A stretch of DNA of 57,767 bases from positions 1 through 57,767 of the forward strand of contig JAAETI010000280.1 in the NCBI GenBank assembly GCA_024228555.1, given 5' to 3'. Source of the stretch: a bacterium. Its GTDB lineage: Bacteria > Actinomycetota > Acidimicrobiia > Spongiisociales > UBA5794. The translations under genes were made by a program, and so were the position numbers. The first letter of the stretch is position 1. Each line of letters starts with the position of its first letter. Of this stretch, positions 1 to 8,709 are shown one piece after another. The notes under the pieces are model-generated. The model saw nothing but the letters and a program-made list of their open reading frames with translations. It searched no databases and was not told the DNA's origin.

Positions 1-37
1 CCATGTCTTCGGCTGCCTAGCCGACCATGTCTTCGGC
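1..37. repeat. 13-nt direct repeat around the pepA stop codon
   Basis: The 13 bases CCATGTCTTCGGC occur at 1-13 and again at 25-37. The offset is 24 bp, exactly eight codons, and the pepA stop (17-19) lies between the copies. Read on the minus strand it looks like a small in-frame duplication of the last codons of pepA, with the second copy beyond the stop. No function is implied. Confidence 0.5.
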
Positions 38-1453
38 GAGGGCAACCAGAGTGCTCACGGCAAATCCAGTCCCACCCTTGGAGATATAGCCATCCGGCTT
101 GTCAAGACGTGCCGGACCGGCAATATCGAGATGCACCCACGGGTGATCGTCGGTGAACTCCTGCAGGAACAAGGCGGCAGTGATAGCTCCCCCGTACCGG
201 GTGCCGATGTTCTTGAGGTCAGCGATCGGCGAATCGAGCATCGTGCGATAGTCCTGCTCGACCGGCATCCTCCACACCTTCTCGCCGGCGCGGCGAGCCG
301 CTGCTTCAACCTGAGCTGCCGCATCATCGTCTGATGAGAACAGGCCGGCGATCTTCGGGCCAAGCGCTACCACACACGCCCCGGTGAGGGTGGCGATGTC
401 GATCATGAGGTCGGGCTTGTCCTCAGCCGCCAGCGCCAAGCCATCTGCAAGCACCAGCCGACCCTCTGCATCGGTGTTGAGCACCTCTACCGTCTTGCCA
501 TTGCGTGCCGTAAAAACATCGCCGGGGCGCTGGGCGGCGCCACCGGTCATGTTCTCGGTGAGCGGGGTGATCGCGGTCACATTGACCTTCAGGCCGAGGG
601 TGGCGATCGCCTGCACGGCTCCAAACACGGTGGCTGCGCCGGACATGTCGGTCTTCATGGTCTCCATACCGGCAGCAGGTTTGATCGACAGCCCGCCACT
701 GTCGAAGACAATTCCCTTGCCGACGAGCGCAAGCGACTTCTCAGCGCCCTCCGGTCGATACTTCATTACGACCATCCGTGGTGGATTGGTTGCACCCAAA
801 GCAACCGCATAAAGCCCGCCAAAACCCTCAGCAGCGATCTCGTCACGGTCATAAACCGTGATGTCAATCCCGTGCTCTGCAGCCATCTCAACTGCGAGAT
901 CCGCAAGCACCTCAGGCTTCTTGCCACCTGCAGGCTCATTGACAAGGTCCCGAGCCAAAGCAACAGCCTCCGCCACGGTACGGCCATGGTCAATCTCGCT
1001 GGCCTCAATATCGCCGACCAGCAACAACGATGTCGTCTTGGAGAGTTTCGGATCAGACAGGTACTTGCCAAACTTGTACTGACCAAGCACGAAGCCGTAG
1101 GTGACTGCTTCAGCGGCACCGTCGATCTCGACCTGGCTCAACGTGGTGGCAACCTGCTCGTATCGCATGGCAGCCCGCCCCACAACGCCTGCAGCCTTGC
1201 GCAACTCATCGATATCGGCCTCTTCGCCAAGACCGACGAACATGACCCTGGCGAAGCCGCCCGCACCGGGCACCGCGGCCGTTTGCCCGGACTTGCCGGT
1301 GAAGTCAAGGCCGTCGAGGTAGGGCTCGAGCCACCCACCGAGTTCCTCGGCCACCGCTTCTGCCCCTGGGCCCCAAGCTCGGTCTTTGAATACCGGCAGC
1401 ACGAGGAGATCCCCGCTTGCCTCCTGCAGATCTGACGCGACACTGATTTCCAT
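17..1453 (-). CDS. pepA: Leucyl aminopeptidase, M17 family
   Basis: A cytosolic dimetal aminopeptidase that removes N-terminal residues from peptides. The product is 478 aa, the usual size for the family. The C-terminal catalytic domain carries the family signature NTDAEGRL at about residues 326-333 and the upstream metal-binding stretch VGKGIVFDSGG (about 244-254), which supplies the conserved Lys and Asp; a second Lys-Asp group (KTDMSG) follows near 267. I chose the ATG at 1453: it overlaps the stop of the adenosyltransferase gene as TGATG and has GAGGAG about ten bases upstream, whereas the TTG one codon earlier is less well placed. It is the last gene of the lpdA-dlaT-lipBA run, matching the pepB gene near dlaT in mycobacteria. 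Confidence 0.95.
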   Translation of the reverse strand: MEISVASDLQEASGDLLVLPVFKDRAWGPGAEAVAEELGGWLEPYLDGLDFTGKSGQTAAVPGAGGFARVMFVGLGEEADIDELRKAAGVVGRAAMRYEQVATTLSQVEIDGAAEAVTYGFVLGQYKFGKYLSDPKLSKTTSLLLVGDIEASEIDHGRTVAEAVALARDLVNEPAGGKKPEVLADLAVEMAAEHGIDITVYDRDEIAAEGFGGLYAVALGATNPPRMVVMKYRPEGAEKSLALVGKGIVFDSGGLSIKPAAGMETMKTDMSGAATVFGAVQAIATLGLKVNVTAITPLTENMTGGAAQRPGDVFTARNGKTVEVLNTDAEGRLVLADGLALAAEDKPDLMIDIATLTGACVVALGPKIAGLFSSDDDAAAQVEAAARRAGEKVWRMPVEQDYRTMLDSPIADLKNIGTRYGGAITAALFLQEFTDDHPWVHLDIAGPARLDKPDGYISKGGTGFAVSTLVALAEDMVG

Positions 1454-2010
1454 CAAGGATTCGTCTCCTCTTTGCTAGTAGTCCAAGTCTCTTCAGCGGC
1501 TCGGGCCAGCATGAAGAGATAATCCGTAAGTCGGTTTAGGTAGGGCAACACAAAGCTCTCTTCGTAGCCGCCGCCGCGGGCGTGCGCTACCGCTTTGCGC
1601 TCGGCGCGCCGCGCCGTTGCTCTGGCGAGATCGAGCGCGGCCCCCAGTCGATTTCCGCCGGGAACCAGGAATGCCTCGGGGGTCCCTTGCTCATCATCGA
1701 TCCGATCGATGGCTGCTTCGAGATCAGAGACCATTGCCGCGGTGACCTTGCTTTCGCCGGCGACAAGCTTGTGGTGGTTCTCCGGAGCGGTCGCCAATTC
1801 GGCGGACAACACGAACAGGCTGCGCTGGAGACGAAGGAGTTCGTCGTTCAGATCGGAACCCGGTTCGGTCTCGGCCCGAGCCAAACCTAGGCAAGCTCCG
1901 GTTTCGTCGACATCCCCATAGGCTTCCGGCCCGGTCGAATCCTTGGGAACCCGTCCCCCGTAGAACAACCCTGTGGTCCCGTCGTCGCCTTTGCGTGTGT
2001 AAATCCTCAC
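1453..2010 (-). CDS. pduO: ATP:cob(I)alamin adenosyltransferase, PduO type
   Basis: Transfers the adenosyl group of ATP to cob(I)alamin, making adenosylcobalamin for B12-dependent isomerases. The product is 185 aa and opens with the diagnostic TRKGDDGTTGL stretch (residues 5-15), the ATP-binding signature of PduO/MMAB-type enzymes; the later helices contain the family-typical RATARRAERKAV segment. The start is a GTG at 2010, nine bases after the preceding membrane-protein gene. The only obvious B12 user in the window is the acyl-CoA mutase large subunit at 12701-14347, so this enzyme probably charges its cofactor. A TAGGAT hexamer six bases before the GTG could be a leaderless -10 box, but it overlaps the upstream stop codon and may be chance. 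Confidence 0.93.
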   Translation of the reverse strand: MRIYTRKGDDGTTGLFYGGRVPKDSTGPEAYGDVDETGACLGLARAETEPGSDLNDELLRLQRSLFVLSAELATAPENHHKLVAGESKVTAAMVSDLEAAIDRIDDEQGTPEAFLVPGGNRLGAALDLARATARRAERKAVAHARGGGYEESFVLPYLNRLTDYLFMLARAAEETWTTSKEETNP

Positions 2011-2019
2011 TCGGCGATC

Positions 2020-2355
2020 CTACAGACCCGCAACCAGCAGTCGGTCAAACACGACGACACCATAGGTTGTCAGCACACCTAGGCAGAAAAGCCCCGTCGC
2101 CGCCATCGCACCGGAGCAGCCTTGCTCCTTCAGTGAGAACCAGGCTGCTGCCACCAGCAGCGCAGTCATTGAGGCAAGCGCCACCAACGCCCCGATCATC
2201 ACCGAATCACCAGCACCGAATGCCCCAAGAGCTGCAACCACCGCAAGATCGAGAGCCAACCCGGCGCCTGCCGCGAGTGCGAGTCTTTGCAGGGCCCACC
2301 GGGGCAACCTCGGGTTGACGAGGAGCCAGTGACCAAGCAACATCTCACTCGTCAT
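2020..2355 (-). CDS. Small membrane protein of unknown function
   Basis: The product is 111 aa. Hydrophobic stretches at roughly residues 22-45, 50-70 and 84-108 predict three membrane segments, with a short soluble N-terminus and a brief polar loop (SLKEQGCSG) between the second and third. I do not recognise the family. It lies nine bases after tkt and nine bases before the adenosyltransferase, so it is very probably co-transcribed with both. Nothing in the context fixes a job for it. Confidence 0.75.
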   Translation of the reverse strand: MTSEMLLGHWLLVNPRLPRWALQRLALAAGAGLALDLAVVAALGAFGAGDSVMIGALVALASMTALLVAAAWFSLKEQGCSGAMAATGLFCLGVLTTYGVVVFDRLLVAGL

Positions 2356-2364
2356 GGCACCAAG

Positions 2365-4314
2365 CTATCCGAGCCAGGAACCGAGGGTGGCAGCAACCTG
2401 AGGAGCGGTGATCCCATAGTGCTCAGCCAGCACAGCAGCAGGTGCCGAAGCTCCGAACTGGTCAATCCCGATCGACAAACCGTCGTTGCCGACGATGTCG
2501 CCCCATCCGTAGGTGACGCCAGCCTCTAGCGACGCCATCGGTAGACCGCTGCCGAGCACCCCGGAGCGATAGTCCGCATCCTGCGCTCGAAATGCCTCAA
2601 CACAGGGCATCGAAACGACCCGGACCGACTTGCCCTCGCCTGCCAAGATCTCGGCAGCCTCGATAGCAGTTGCAACTTCGGAGCCGGTTGCGACAAGCAC
2701 CGCGTCATCGCCATTGCGCACCAAGTAGCCACCCTTGTCGACAGGAACCCTTTGGGTGTCGCCAGTGGGAACACCCTGCCTGGTGAGAATCAGTGCGGTT
2801 GGTCCGTCAGTCCGGTTGAGCGCAAGCTCCCACGCACCGGCAACCTCGGCTGCCGTGCCGGGTCGCACCACCCACAGATTGGGGATGGCCCGCAGCGCCG
2901 ATACATGCTCGACGGATTGGTGGGTGGGACCGTCCTCACCGAGGAACACCGAGTCATGGGTGTATACCCACACACTGGGGATACCCATGAGTGCCCCCAG
3001 CCGGACTGCACCCCGCATGTAGTCAGAGAAGGTAAGGAAGGTCCCGCCGTACGCCCGCATTCCACCATGAACAGTGATGCCGTTCACGATCGAACCCATG
3101 GCGTGCTCCCGCACTCCGAACCGGAGGTTCCTGCCGGTTCGATCGTTTGCCGAGAAGTCCCCCGACGATTTGATGAGCGTGTTGTTGGACGAAGCCAGGT
3201 CTGCAGACCCACCGATCAGATCGGGCCGATCGTCGGCGATGCTGTTGATCACGGCTCCCGAGATGGCCCGCGTCGCAACCTTGGAACCATCGTCGTATTC
3301 CGGGACCGCGATTCTGATTGGGGTTGCATCGAAGTGCTGCTTCCACGCAGCGGACAGCTGTGAATCGCTTGCCAGCTTCATCTCGAGAATGCGTTGCCAC
3401 TCAGAAGCTTCGTGACGGCGGTCGTCCAATGCCTTGGTGAAGAACGAGTACACCTCGTTGGGGACGTGGAACGGCTCGTACTCCCAACCCATCTTCTCCT
3501 TCACGGCTTTGATCTCATCAGCCCCGAGAGGCGAGCCGTGGGCTGCCGCGGTGTCTTGCTTGGCTGGGCTCCCATATCCGATGTGGGTCTTGCAAGCAAT
3601 AAGCGTTGGCCTGCTGTCGTCTGCAATACCGGCCGCAATGGCCTCGCCAACAGCGGCCCGATCATGACCGTCGACGGACAGAGTCTGCCATCCATAGGCG
3701 TCGAAGCGCTTCACCGCGTCCTCGCTGTAGGACCAGTCGGTGGGACCAACCAGAGTGATGCCGTTGTCGTCATAGAGATAGATGAGCTTGCCGAGACCGA
3801 GGTGACCGGCCAGTGAGGCGGCTTCCGAGGCGACTCCCTCCATCAGGTCCCCATCGGAGACAAACCCGTAGGTCCGGTGATTGATCAGGTCGCTGCCAAA
3901 GCGATCGGCGAGTTTGGTCTCGGCGATGGCCATGCCGATGCCTGTGGCAAATCCCTGGCCGAGTGGGCCGGTGGTGAGCTCGATTCCCTGCTCGAGCTCC
4001 AGTTCGGGATGGCCAGGAGTTGCCGAACCCAATTGCCGGAACTGCTTGATGTCCTCAATGGTGATTGGGAACCCTGCGAGGTGAAGCATCGAATACAAGA
4101 GCATCGAGGCATGGCCAGCCGAAAGAACGAATCGATCTCTGTTCTCCCATGTTGGGTTCTGCGGGTCGACCCGCAAGAACTTGCTCCACAGCACGACGGC
4201 CATATCGGCCATGCCCATCGGGGCGCCCGGATGACCGGAGTTGGCCTGCTGTACGGCGTCGATCGACAGCGTTCTTATGGTGTCTGCAGCTAGCTGCTCG
4301 ATGTCCTTTTCCAC
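2365..4314 (-). CDS. tkt: Transketolase
   Basis: A thiamine-diphosphate enzyme of the pentose phosphate pathway that moves two-carbon ketol units between sugar phosphates. At 649 aa it has the expected length and three-domain order: an N-terminal TPP domain with the GDG...N cofactor motif (SDGDLMEG at about residue 152, followed by the YDDNG segment), a central pyrimidine-binding domain ([13 protein letters not shown]), and a C-terminal domain. The start is a GTG at 4314 preceded by GGAGG at about five bases. An 85-bp gap separates it from the upstream M24 peptidase, the largest gap in this eight-gene run, so it may have its own promoter; I see no clear one. Confidence 0.97.
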   Translation of the reverse strand: MEKDIEQLAADTIRTLSIDAVQQANSGHPGAPMGMADMAVVLWSKFLRVDPQNPTWENRDRFVLSAGHASMLLYSMLHLAGFPITIEDIKQFRQLGSATPGHPELELEQGIELTTGPLGQGFATGIGMAIAETKLADRFGSDLINHRTYGFVSDGDLMEGVASEAASLAGHLGLGKLIYLYDDNGITLVGPTDWSYSEDAVKRFDAYGWQTLSVDGHDRAAVGEAIAAGIADDSRPTLIACKTHIGYGSPAKQDTAAAHGSPLGADEIKAVKEKMGWEYEPFHVPNEVYSFFTKALDDRRHEASEWQRILEMKLASDSQLSAAWKQHFDATPIRIAVPEYDDGSKVATRAISGAVINSIADDRPDLIGGSADLASSNNTLIKSSGDFSANDRTGRNLRFGVREHAMGSIVNGITVHGGMRAYGGTFLTFSDYMRGAVRLGALMGIPSVWVYTHDSVFLGEDGPTHQSVEHVSALRAIPNLWVVRPGTAAEVAGAWELALNRTDGPTALILTRQGVPTGDTQRVPVDKGGYLVRNGDDAVLVATGSEVATAIEAAEILAGEGKSVRVVSMPCVEAFRAQDADYRSGVLGSGLPMASLEAGVTYGWGDIVGNDGLSIGIDQFGASAPAAVLAEHYGITAPQVAATLGSWLG

Positions 4315-4399
4315 GATTCCTCCATGGGCAATCTCGGTCTGGCAAGGGTAGCCACTGGCGAGCGTTGATCACCAAAGCCCCGCACTACTTCCCGACGGT

Positions 4400-5494
4400 C
4401 TAGCCAACAACGGCGATGCGCCGCGACGATCGGTTCATCCGGTCCACACCGTTTTCGGTGCAGACGACGATGTCTTCGATCCGAACCCCAAACTCTCCCG
4501 GAAGGTAGACCCCAGGCTCGATGGAGAATGCCATTCCGGGCTGCAAGACCTGGCCATTTCCTTCGACGATATACGGGTCTTCATGGGTGTCCAGGCCGAT
4601 GCCGTGGCCGGTGCGGTGGATGAAGAATTCACTGTATCCGGAATCGGTGATGACACGTCGGGCCGCCCGATCGACATCCTGCGCCGCAACGCCGGGTCGC
4701 GCTGTGACAATCGCGGCCTTCTGCGCAGCCCGTACCACCTCGTGGACCTCCATGTACCTGGCGGACGGCTCACCGACGTGGAAGTTGCGCGTCGTGTCAG
4801 ATCCGTAGCCACCCACGGTTCCCCCAAAGTCGATGACAATGCCATCGCCCTCACCGATGACGCGCTCCCCCGGCTCGTGATGTGGTGAAGCTCCGTTCGG
4901 ACCGGAGGCGACGATCGCAAACTCGGCGACGTCGGTGCCGTTGGCTTCCAGCATCTCACTCACCTCGCGGGACACCACAGCCTCGGCCTTCCCGGCAAAC
5001 GTGTGCTGAGCTAGCAAGCCCGCAACAACGTCTGCTGAGGCACCGGCGCGGCGCAGCAATTCGATCTCTGCAGGTTCCTTGATCACCCGCAGCGCCTCAG
5101 TCAACGGCCGCGCCGAGCGAAAGGCAGTGTGGGGCAGGGCCCGCTGTAGCTCCAACAGGAACACCGACCACGTCTGGTCACCGATCATTGCCTTGCCGGC
5201 ACCGCCAACGAGACCGGCGACGATCTCAATGACGTCTTCGGTCTCACCCCATGGCTGCACCGTGAAGACGCCGGGAACTCGATCGACCCGTGGCGCTTCG
5301 AGCTCGGGGACTACCAGCACTGGATCGCCTTCTCTTGGCACCACCGCGATCGTGAGACGCTCCAGGGGCATCGCCTCATACCCGGTCAGGTACGGGAGGT
5401 CGGACCCTACGGAGACCAGGAGAACATCGATGTCGCTACCGGTCAGCTCCCGGCGGGCTTGGTCCATGCGTGCGGCGTAGTCGAACCCACTCAT
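4400..5494 (-). CDS. Xaa-Pro aminopeptidase, M24 family
   Basis: A dimetal peptidase expected to cleave the N-terminal residue from X-Pro peptides; some relatives cut X-Pro dipeptides only. The product is 364 aa with an N-terminal creatinase-like domain and a C-terminal pita-bread catalytic domain. The five metal ligands of the family are visible: Asp in IDFGGTVGG, Asp in GSDTTRN, His in RTGHGIGLDTHED, Glu in FSIEPGVY and Glu in VRIEDIV. Its start overlaps the stop of lipBA by four bases (5491-5494), so translation is coupled to the lipoylation genes although no functional link is known. A cytosolic location is likely, since no signal peptide is seen. Confidence 0.93.
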   Translation of the reverse strand: MSGFDYAARMDQARRELTGSDIDVLLVSVGSDLPYLTGYEAMPLERLTIAVVPREGDPVLVVPELEAPRVDRVPGVFTVQPWGETEDVIEIVAGLVGGAGKAMIGDQTWSVFLLELQRALPHTAFRSARPLTEALRVIKEPAEIELLRRAGASADVVAGLLAQHTFAGKAEAVVSREVSEMLEANGTDVAEFAIVASGPNGASPHHEPGERVIGEGDGIVIDFGGTVGGYGSDTTRNFHVGEPSARYMEVHEVVRAAQKAAIVTARPGVAAQDVDRAARRVITDSGYSEFFIHRTGHGIGLDTHEDPYIVEGNGQVLQPGMAFSIEPGVYLPGEFGVRIEDIVVCTENGVDRMNRSSRRIAVVG

Positions 5495-7161
5495 TGCAGT
5501 GCGTTCTCCAGTGATTCTCGAGCGTGATAGGACGAACGGACCAGCGGGCCCGACTCTACATGGGAGAGGCCGAGCACTTCGCCCTCCGCGGCGTACCTGC
5601 CGAACTCGTCAGGATGAACGTAGCGATGGACTGGGCGATGGCGAGGAGTGGGACGGAGGTATTGCCCGATTGTCACGAGGTCGACACCAACCGCACGAAG
5701 GTCGGCAAGCGTCGAGATAATCTCGGCCTCAGTCTCCCCCATCCCGACGATGAGACCCGACTTGACCGTGGCGGCCGGGTTGATCCACTTCGCTCTTGCC
5801 AGCAGCGCAAGGGAACGCCCGTAGTTGGCGGCGGTACGGACGTCACGTTGGAGCCGGAGCACTGTTTCGGTGTTGTGGTTGAGAACGGCCGGCTTGGCGA
5901 GCATCACGGTCTCCAGCGCCTCCAGGTCTCCTTTGAAGTCGGGGATGAGCACCTCAACATCGCAATCGGGGACCAGCTCTCGAATACGGGAAATCGTGTC
6001 GGCGAATACCTCCGAACCGCCATCATCCAGGTCGTCACGGTTTACCGAGGTGAGGACAGCATGCTTGAGCTCCATCGCCGCCACCGCTTCGGCAGCTCGT
6101 AGCGGTTCTTCGATATCGACCTCACCGGGTCTACCCGTTTGCACGTCACAGAACGCACAAGCTCTGGTGCACTTGTCCCCGAGCAGCATCAACGTGCCCG
6201 TGCCCTGTGACCAGCACTCGTAGATATTGGGGCAGCCGGCCTCCTCACAGACGGTGTTGAGCTCCTTCTTGCGCATCAATCTGCGCAGCCCCCGGTAGCC
6301 ATCTGACGAGATATCGGCCTTGATGCGCATCCACTCGGGGCGAACCGGTTCATCAGGAAGCAAACCGTTGATCGTGATGGGCACCTCATTCGCATTGCGT
6401 CCTGAGAAGACACCCGCCGCCACCATTGCATCCACAGCGAACGGCTCGCGGCCGGCGCCGCGAGCAAATGCACCAAGTTGGACCTCGGTCTCGTCGTGGC
6501 CAAAAGCCGCGGCGATTCTGGGTCCGACCGCATCGACCACCTCTTCCAGGCTGACCGCTCGACCCAGCACCTCCGACAGTGAGGTCACCTCCCTGTCGGC
6601 GATGCCGCAGGGAACGATCCTGCCGAAGTACTCGAGATCGGGTTCGACGTTTATCGCAAATCCGTGCATCGATGTCCCACGGGCAACCCGCACGCCGATT
6701 GCGGCGATCTTGCCGCGATGGGTCCAAACGCCGGTGAGGCCATCCTCTGCCCATGCTTCCACACCGAGATCGCCGAGCACCCCGATGATTGCCTCCTCGA
6801 TGCGACGTACATGGCCCACCATGTCAAAGCCCTTGGGCAGCCGCGGAACTGTGAAGACCGGGTAGCCGACCAACTGGCCGGGTCCGTGATAGGTGATGTC
6901 GCCGCCGCGGTCGACGTGGTGCATCTCCGCTCCAATCGCAGGCAAGTCATCTTCTTCGATCAGAAGGTTTGAGCCGTCGCCGTTGCGACCAACCGTGTAC
7001 GTATGCGGGTGCTCGAGCAACAACAGATAGTCGTCGCTGCTCCGTCCGCCGACCCGACCTTCCCAGAACGCCTTCTGCAAATCCCACGCCTCGGCATAGG
7101 GAAGACGCCCAAACCATCGGATTCGCAGCCGACCAGCCTCATGGCCAGCAGGAATCGTCAC
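5491..7161 (-). CDS. lipBA: Fused octanoyltransferase-lipoyl synthase (LipB-LipA)
   Basis: One 556-aa reading frame carries both steps of lipoyl cofactor assembly. Residues 1 to about 235 are LipB, which moves octanoate from acyl carrier protein to the target lysine; the catalytic Lys (GKIAAIG, K151) and Cys (RIVPCGI, C185) are present. Residues from about 270 are LipA, a radical-SAM sulfur insertase, with the auxiliary cluster cysteines C305, C310 and C316, the radical-SAM CxxxCxxC at C331, C335 and C338, and the C-terminal RSSYHA. In most bacteria these are separate genes. No stop or frame change lies between them. The GTG start overlaps the E2 stop (GTGA). LipA needs two 4Fe-4S clusters, supplied here by SUF. 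Confidence 0.95.
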   Translation of the reverse strand: MTIPAGHEAGRLRIRWFGRLPYAEAWDLQKAFWEGRVGGRSSDDYLLLLEHPHTYTVGRNGDGSNLLIEEDDLPAIGAEMHHVDRGGDITYHGPGQLVGYPVFTVPRLPKGFDMVGHVRRIEEAIIGVLGDLGVEAWAEDGLTGVWTHRGKIAAIGVRVARGTSMHGFAINVEPDLEYFGRIVPCGIADREVTSLSEVLGRAVSLEEVVDAVGPRIAAAFGHDETEVQLGAFARGAGREPFAVDAMVAAGVFSGRNANEVPITINGLLPDEPVRPEWMRIKADISSDGYRGLRRLMRKKELNTVCEEAGCPNIYECWSQGTGTLMLLGDKCTRACAFCDVQTGRPGEVDIEEPLRAAEAVAAMELKHAVLTSVNRDDLDDGGSEVFADTISRIRELVPDCDVEVLIPDFKGDLEALETVMLAKPAVLNHNTETVLRLQRDVRTAANYGRSLALLARAKWINPAATVKSGLIVGMGETEAEIISTLADLRAVGVDLVTIGQYLRPTPRHRPVHRYVHPDEFGRYAAEGEVLGLSHVESGPLVRSSYHARESLENALQ

Positions 7162-8690
7162 GCCAGTTCCTGATCCCAGTCCCAGGTCTCCAGGTTCTCT
7201 TTGATCCGACGGAGGAACAAGACTGCGGTGGAGCCGTCAAACACGCGGTGATCCCAGGTCAAGCCGAGATACCCGATGTGGCGAATCGCAATGGCATCGG
7301 AGCCGTCTGGCTGGGTAACAACCGCTGGCCGCTTGGTCACGGTATCGGTCGACAGAATCGCAACATTCGGGATGTTGATGATGGGGGCCGACATGAACGA
7401 GCCAAACGGGCCGGGATTGGTGATGGTGAAGGTGCTGCCAGACAAGTCGTCAAGCCCTAGCTTCCCGCCACGTGCCTTGTCGGCAACGCCACGAATCCCT
7501 CTCGCCAGACCGGCGAGACTCAACCCGTCGGCACCTGGCATGTTCATGACTACGAGGCCGCCCTCGTTCAGGTCGACGGCAATGCCCAGCCCGACTGCAG
7601 AGTGGAAGGACTGGGTTCCGTTCTCGAGATCAAACGAGCTATTCACCACGGGATAGACACCGAGTGCATCAATAGTCGCTCGGGCGATGAACGGCATATA
7701 GGTCAGCGAGTAGCCCTCACGACTCTTCCATCCAGCCTTGTGCAGCTGGCGGACCCGCTCAACTCGCTCGTAGTCAACCTCGACAGAGGTCCACACATGC
7801 GCTGCGGTCCGCTTGGCGTTGAGCATGTTCTCTGCAATCACCTTGCGCAACCGCGGCATCTGCTCGACCCGGTCCGGCCCAACTGCGACAGGCTCCTCCT
7901 CCTCCTCTGGCTCCGAGGGTGCGGCGGATGCCGGGGCTTCTGGCTCGGCGGCAACCGGTGCCGCGGCTGGAGCTGGCGATGGTGCAGGAGCGGGCGCCGG
8001 GGGCGGAGCCGGCGTTGGTGCCGGTGCGGGCTCGAAGGTGACCTCGGCTGTTGGAGCCGCAGGGGGAGGCGGTGGGGTAACCCCGGCCGTCTGGGCGTCC
8101 AGATATCGGCTCACATCCTTGCGAGTGATCCGGCCACCATCCCCGGTCCCGGGGACCAAGTTGAGATCGATGTTGTTCTCGGCGGCGAGTTTGCGCACAA
8201 CGGGCGACAACACCGACCGTTTCGGTGCGTCCTCTCCACCTGGTGCCAACTCGGGAGGAGGTGTTGCTTCAGTCACCGGGGTGGGTGCAGGCGCCGGAGC
8301 GGGAGGTGGCGCTGGTGCCGGATCAGGCGTTGGTGCCGGATCAGGCGTTGGTGCCGGGTCGGGGGCTGGGGCAGCTTCCGCAACGGGTAGCTCAGTCTCT
8401 ACCGAAGACGCTGCAGCCGCGACTGGTGCTGCGGCATCCCCGGCGTCCTCGCCCTCGTCACCGATGACCACCAACGGCGTACCCACACTGACGGTTTCGC
8501 CCTCGGAAACGAGGATGTCGAGCACAATGCCGGCCACCGGAGATGGAACCTCCGTATCGACCTTGTCGGTTGAGATTTCGAGTAACACCTCGTCTGCCGC
8601 AATCGCTTCACCGGGCTTTTTCGCCCAGCTGAGAATGGTGCCTTCAGTAATCGTCTCGCCAAGTTGTGGCATGGTGACAGTGGTAGCCAT
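7158..8690 (-). CDS. dlaT: Dihydrolipoamide acyltransferase E2 of a 2-oxoacid dehydrogenase complex
   Basis: The product is 510 aa. An N-terminal lipoyl domain carries the lipoylated lysine in ISTDKVD (K43); a Pro/Ala-rich linker follows, then a peripheral subunit-binding domain (SPVVRKLAAENNIDL), a second Pro/Ala linker, and the C-terminal catalytic acyltransferase domain ending in the active-site HRVFDG motif. I set the start at the ATG at 8690, which has AGAGGAAA upstream and begins directly at the lipoyl fold; upstream in-frame codons would add a low-quality basic tail. Genes for E3 and LipB-LipA flank it but no E1 is near, so the substrate (pyruvate, 2-oxoglutarate or branched-chain) is open. 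The neighbourhood matches mycobacterial dlaT (sucB). Confidence 0.93.
   Translation of the reverse strand: MATTVTMPQLGETITEGTILSWAKKPGEAIAADEVLLEISTDKVDTEVPSPVAGIVLDILVSEGETVSVGTPLVVIGDEGEDAGDAAAPVAAAASSVETELPVAEAAPAPDPAPTPDPAPTPDPAPAPPPAPAPAPTPVTEATPPPELAPGGEDAPKRSVLSPVVRKLAAENNIDLNLVPGTGDGGRITRKDVSRYLDAQTAGVTPPPPPAAPTAEVTFEPAPAPTPAPPPAPAPAPSPAPAAAPVAAEPEAPASAAPSEPEEEEEPVAVGPDRVEQMPRLRKVIAENMLNAKRTAAHVWTSVEVDYERVERVRQLHKAGWKSREGYSLTYMPFIARATIDALGVYPVVNSSFDLENGTQSFHSAVGLGIAVDLNEGGLVVMNMPGADGLSLAGLARGIRGVADKARGGKLGLDDLSGSTFTITNPGPFGSFMSAPIINIPNVAILSTDTVTKRPAVVTQPDGSDAIAIRHIGYLGLTWDHRVFDGSTAVLFLRRIKENLETWDWDQELA
8314..8364 (-). repeat. 18-bp tandem repeat coding for the E2 linker
   Basis: The unit GGTGCCGGATCAGGCGTT (plus-strand reading) occurs at 8314-8331 and 8332-8349, with a partial third copy from 8350. 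It encodes repeated Pro-Asp-Pro-Ala-Pro-Thr in the flexible linker after the lipoyl domain. Such Pro/Ala linkers let the lipoyl arm swing between active sites, and the repeat probably varies in copy number between strains. Confidence 0.8.
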
Positions 8691-8709
8691 TAACGCTTTC
8701 CTCTCGTCC

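Noticed and set aside
5491-7161. Two overlapping genes lipB and lipA instead of a fusion
   Set aside because: The frame is continuous from LipB to LipA, with no stop between the domains and no ribosome site noticed at an internal start.
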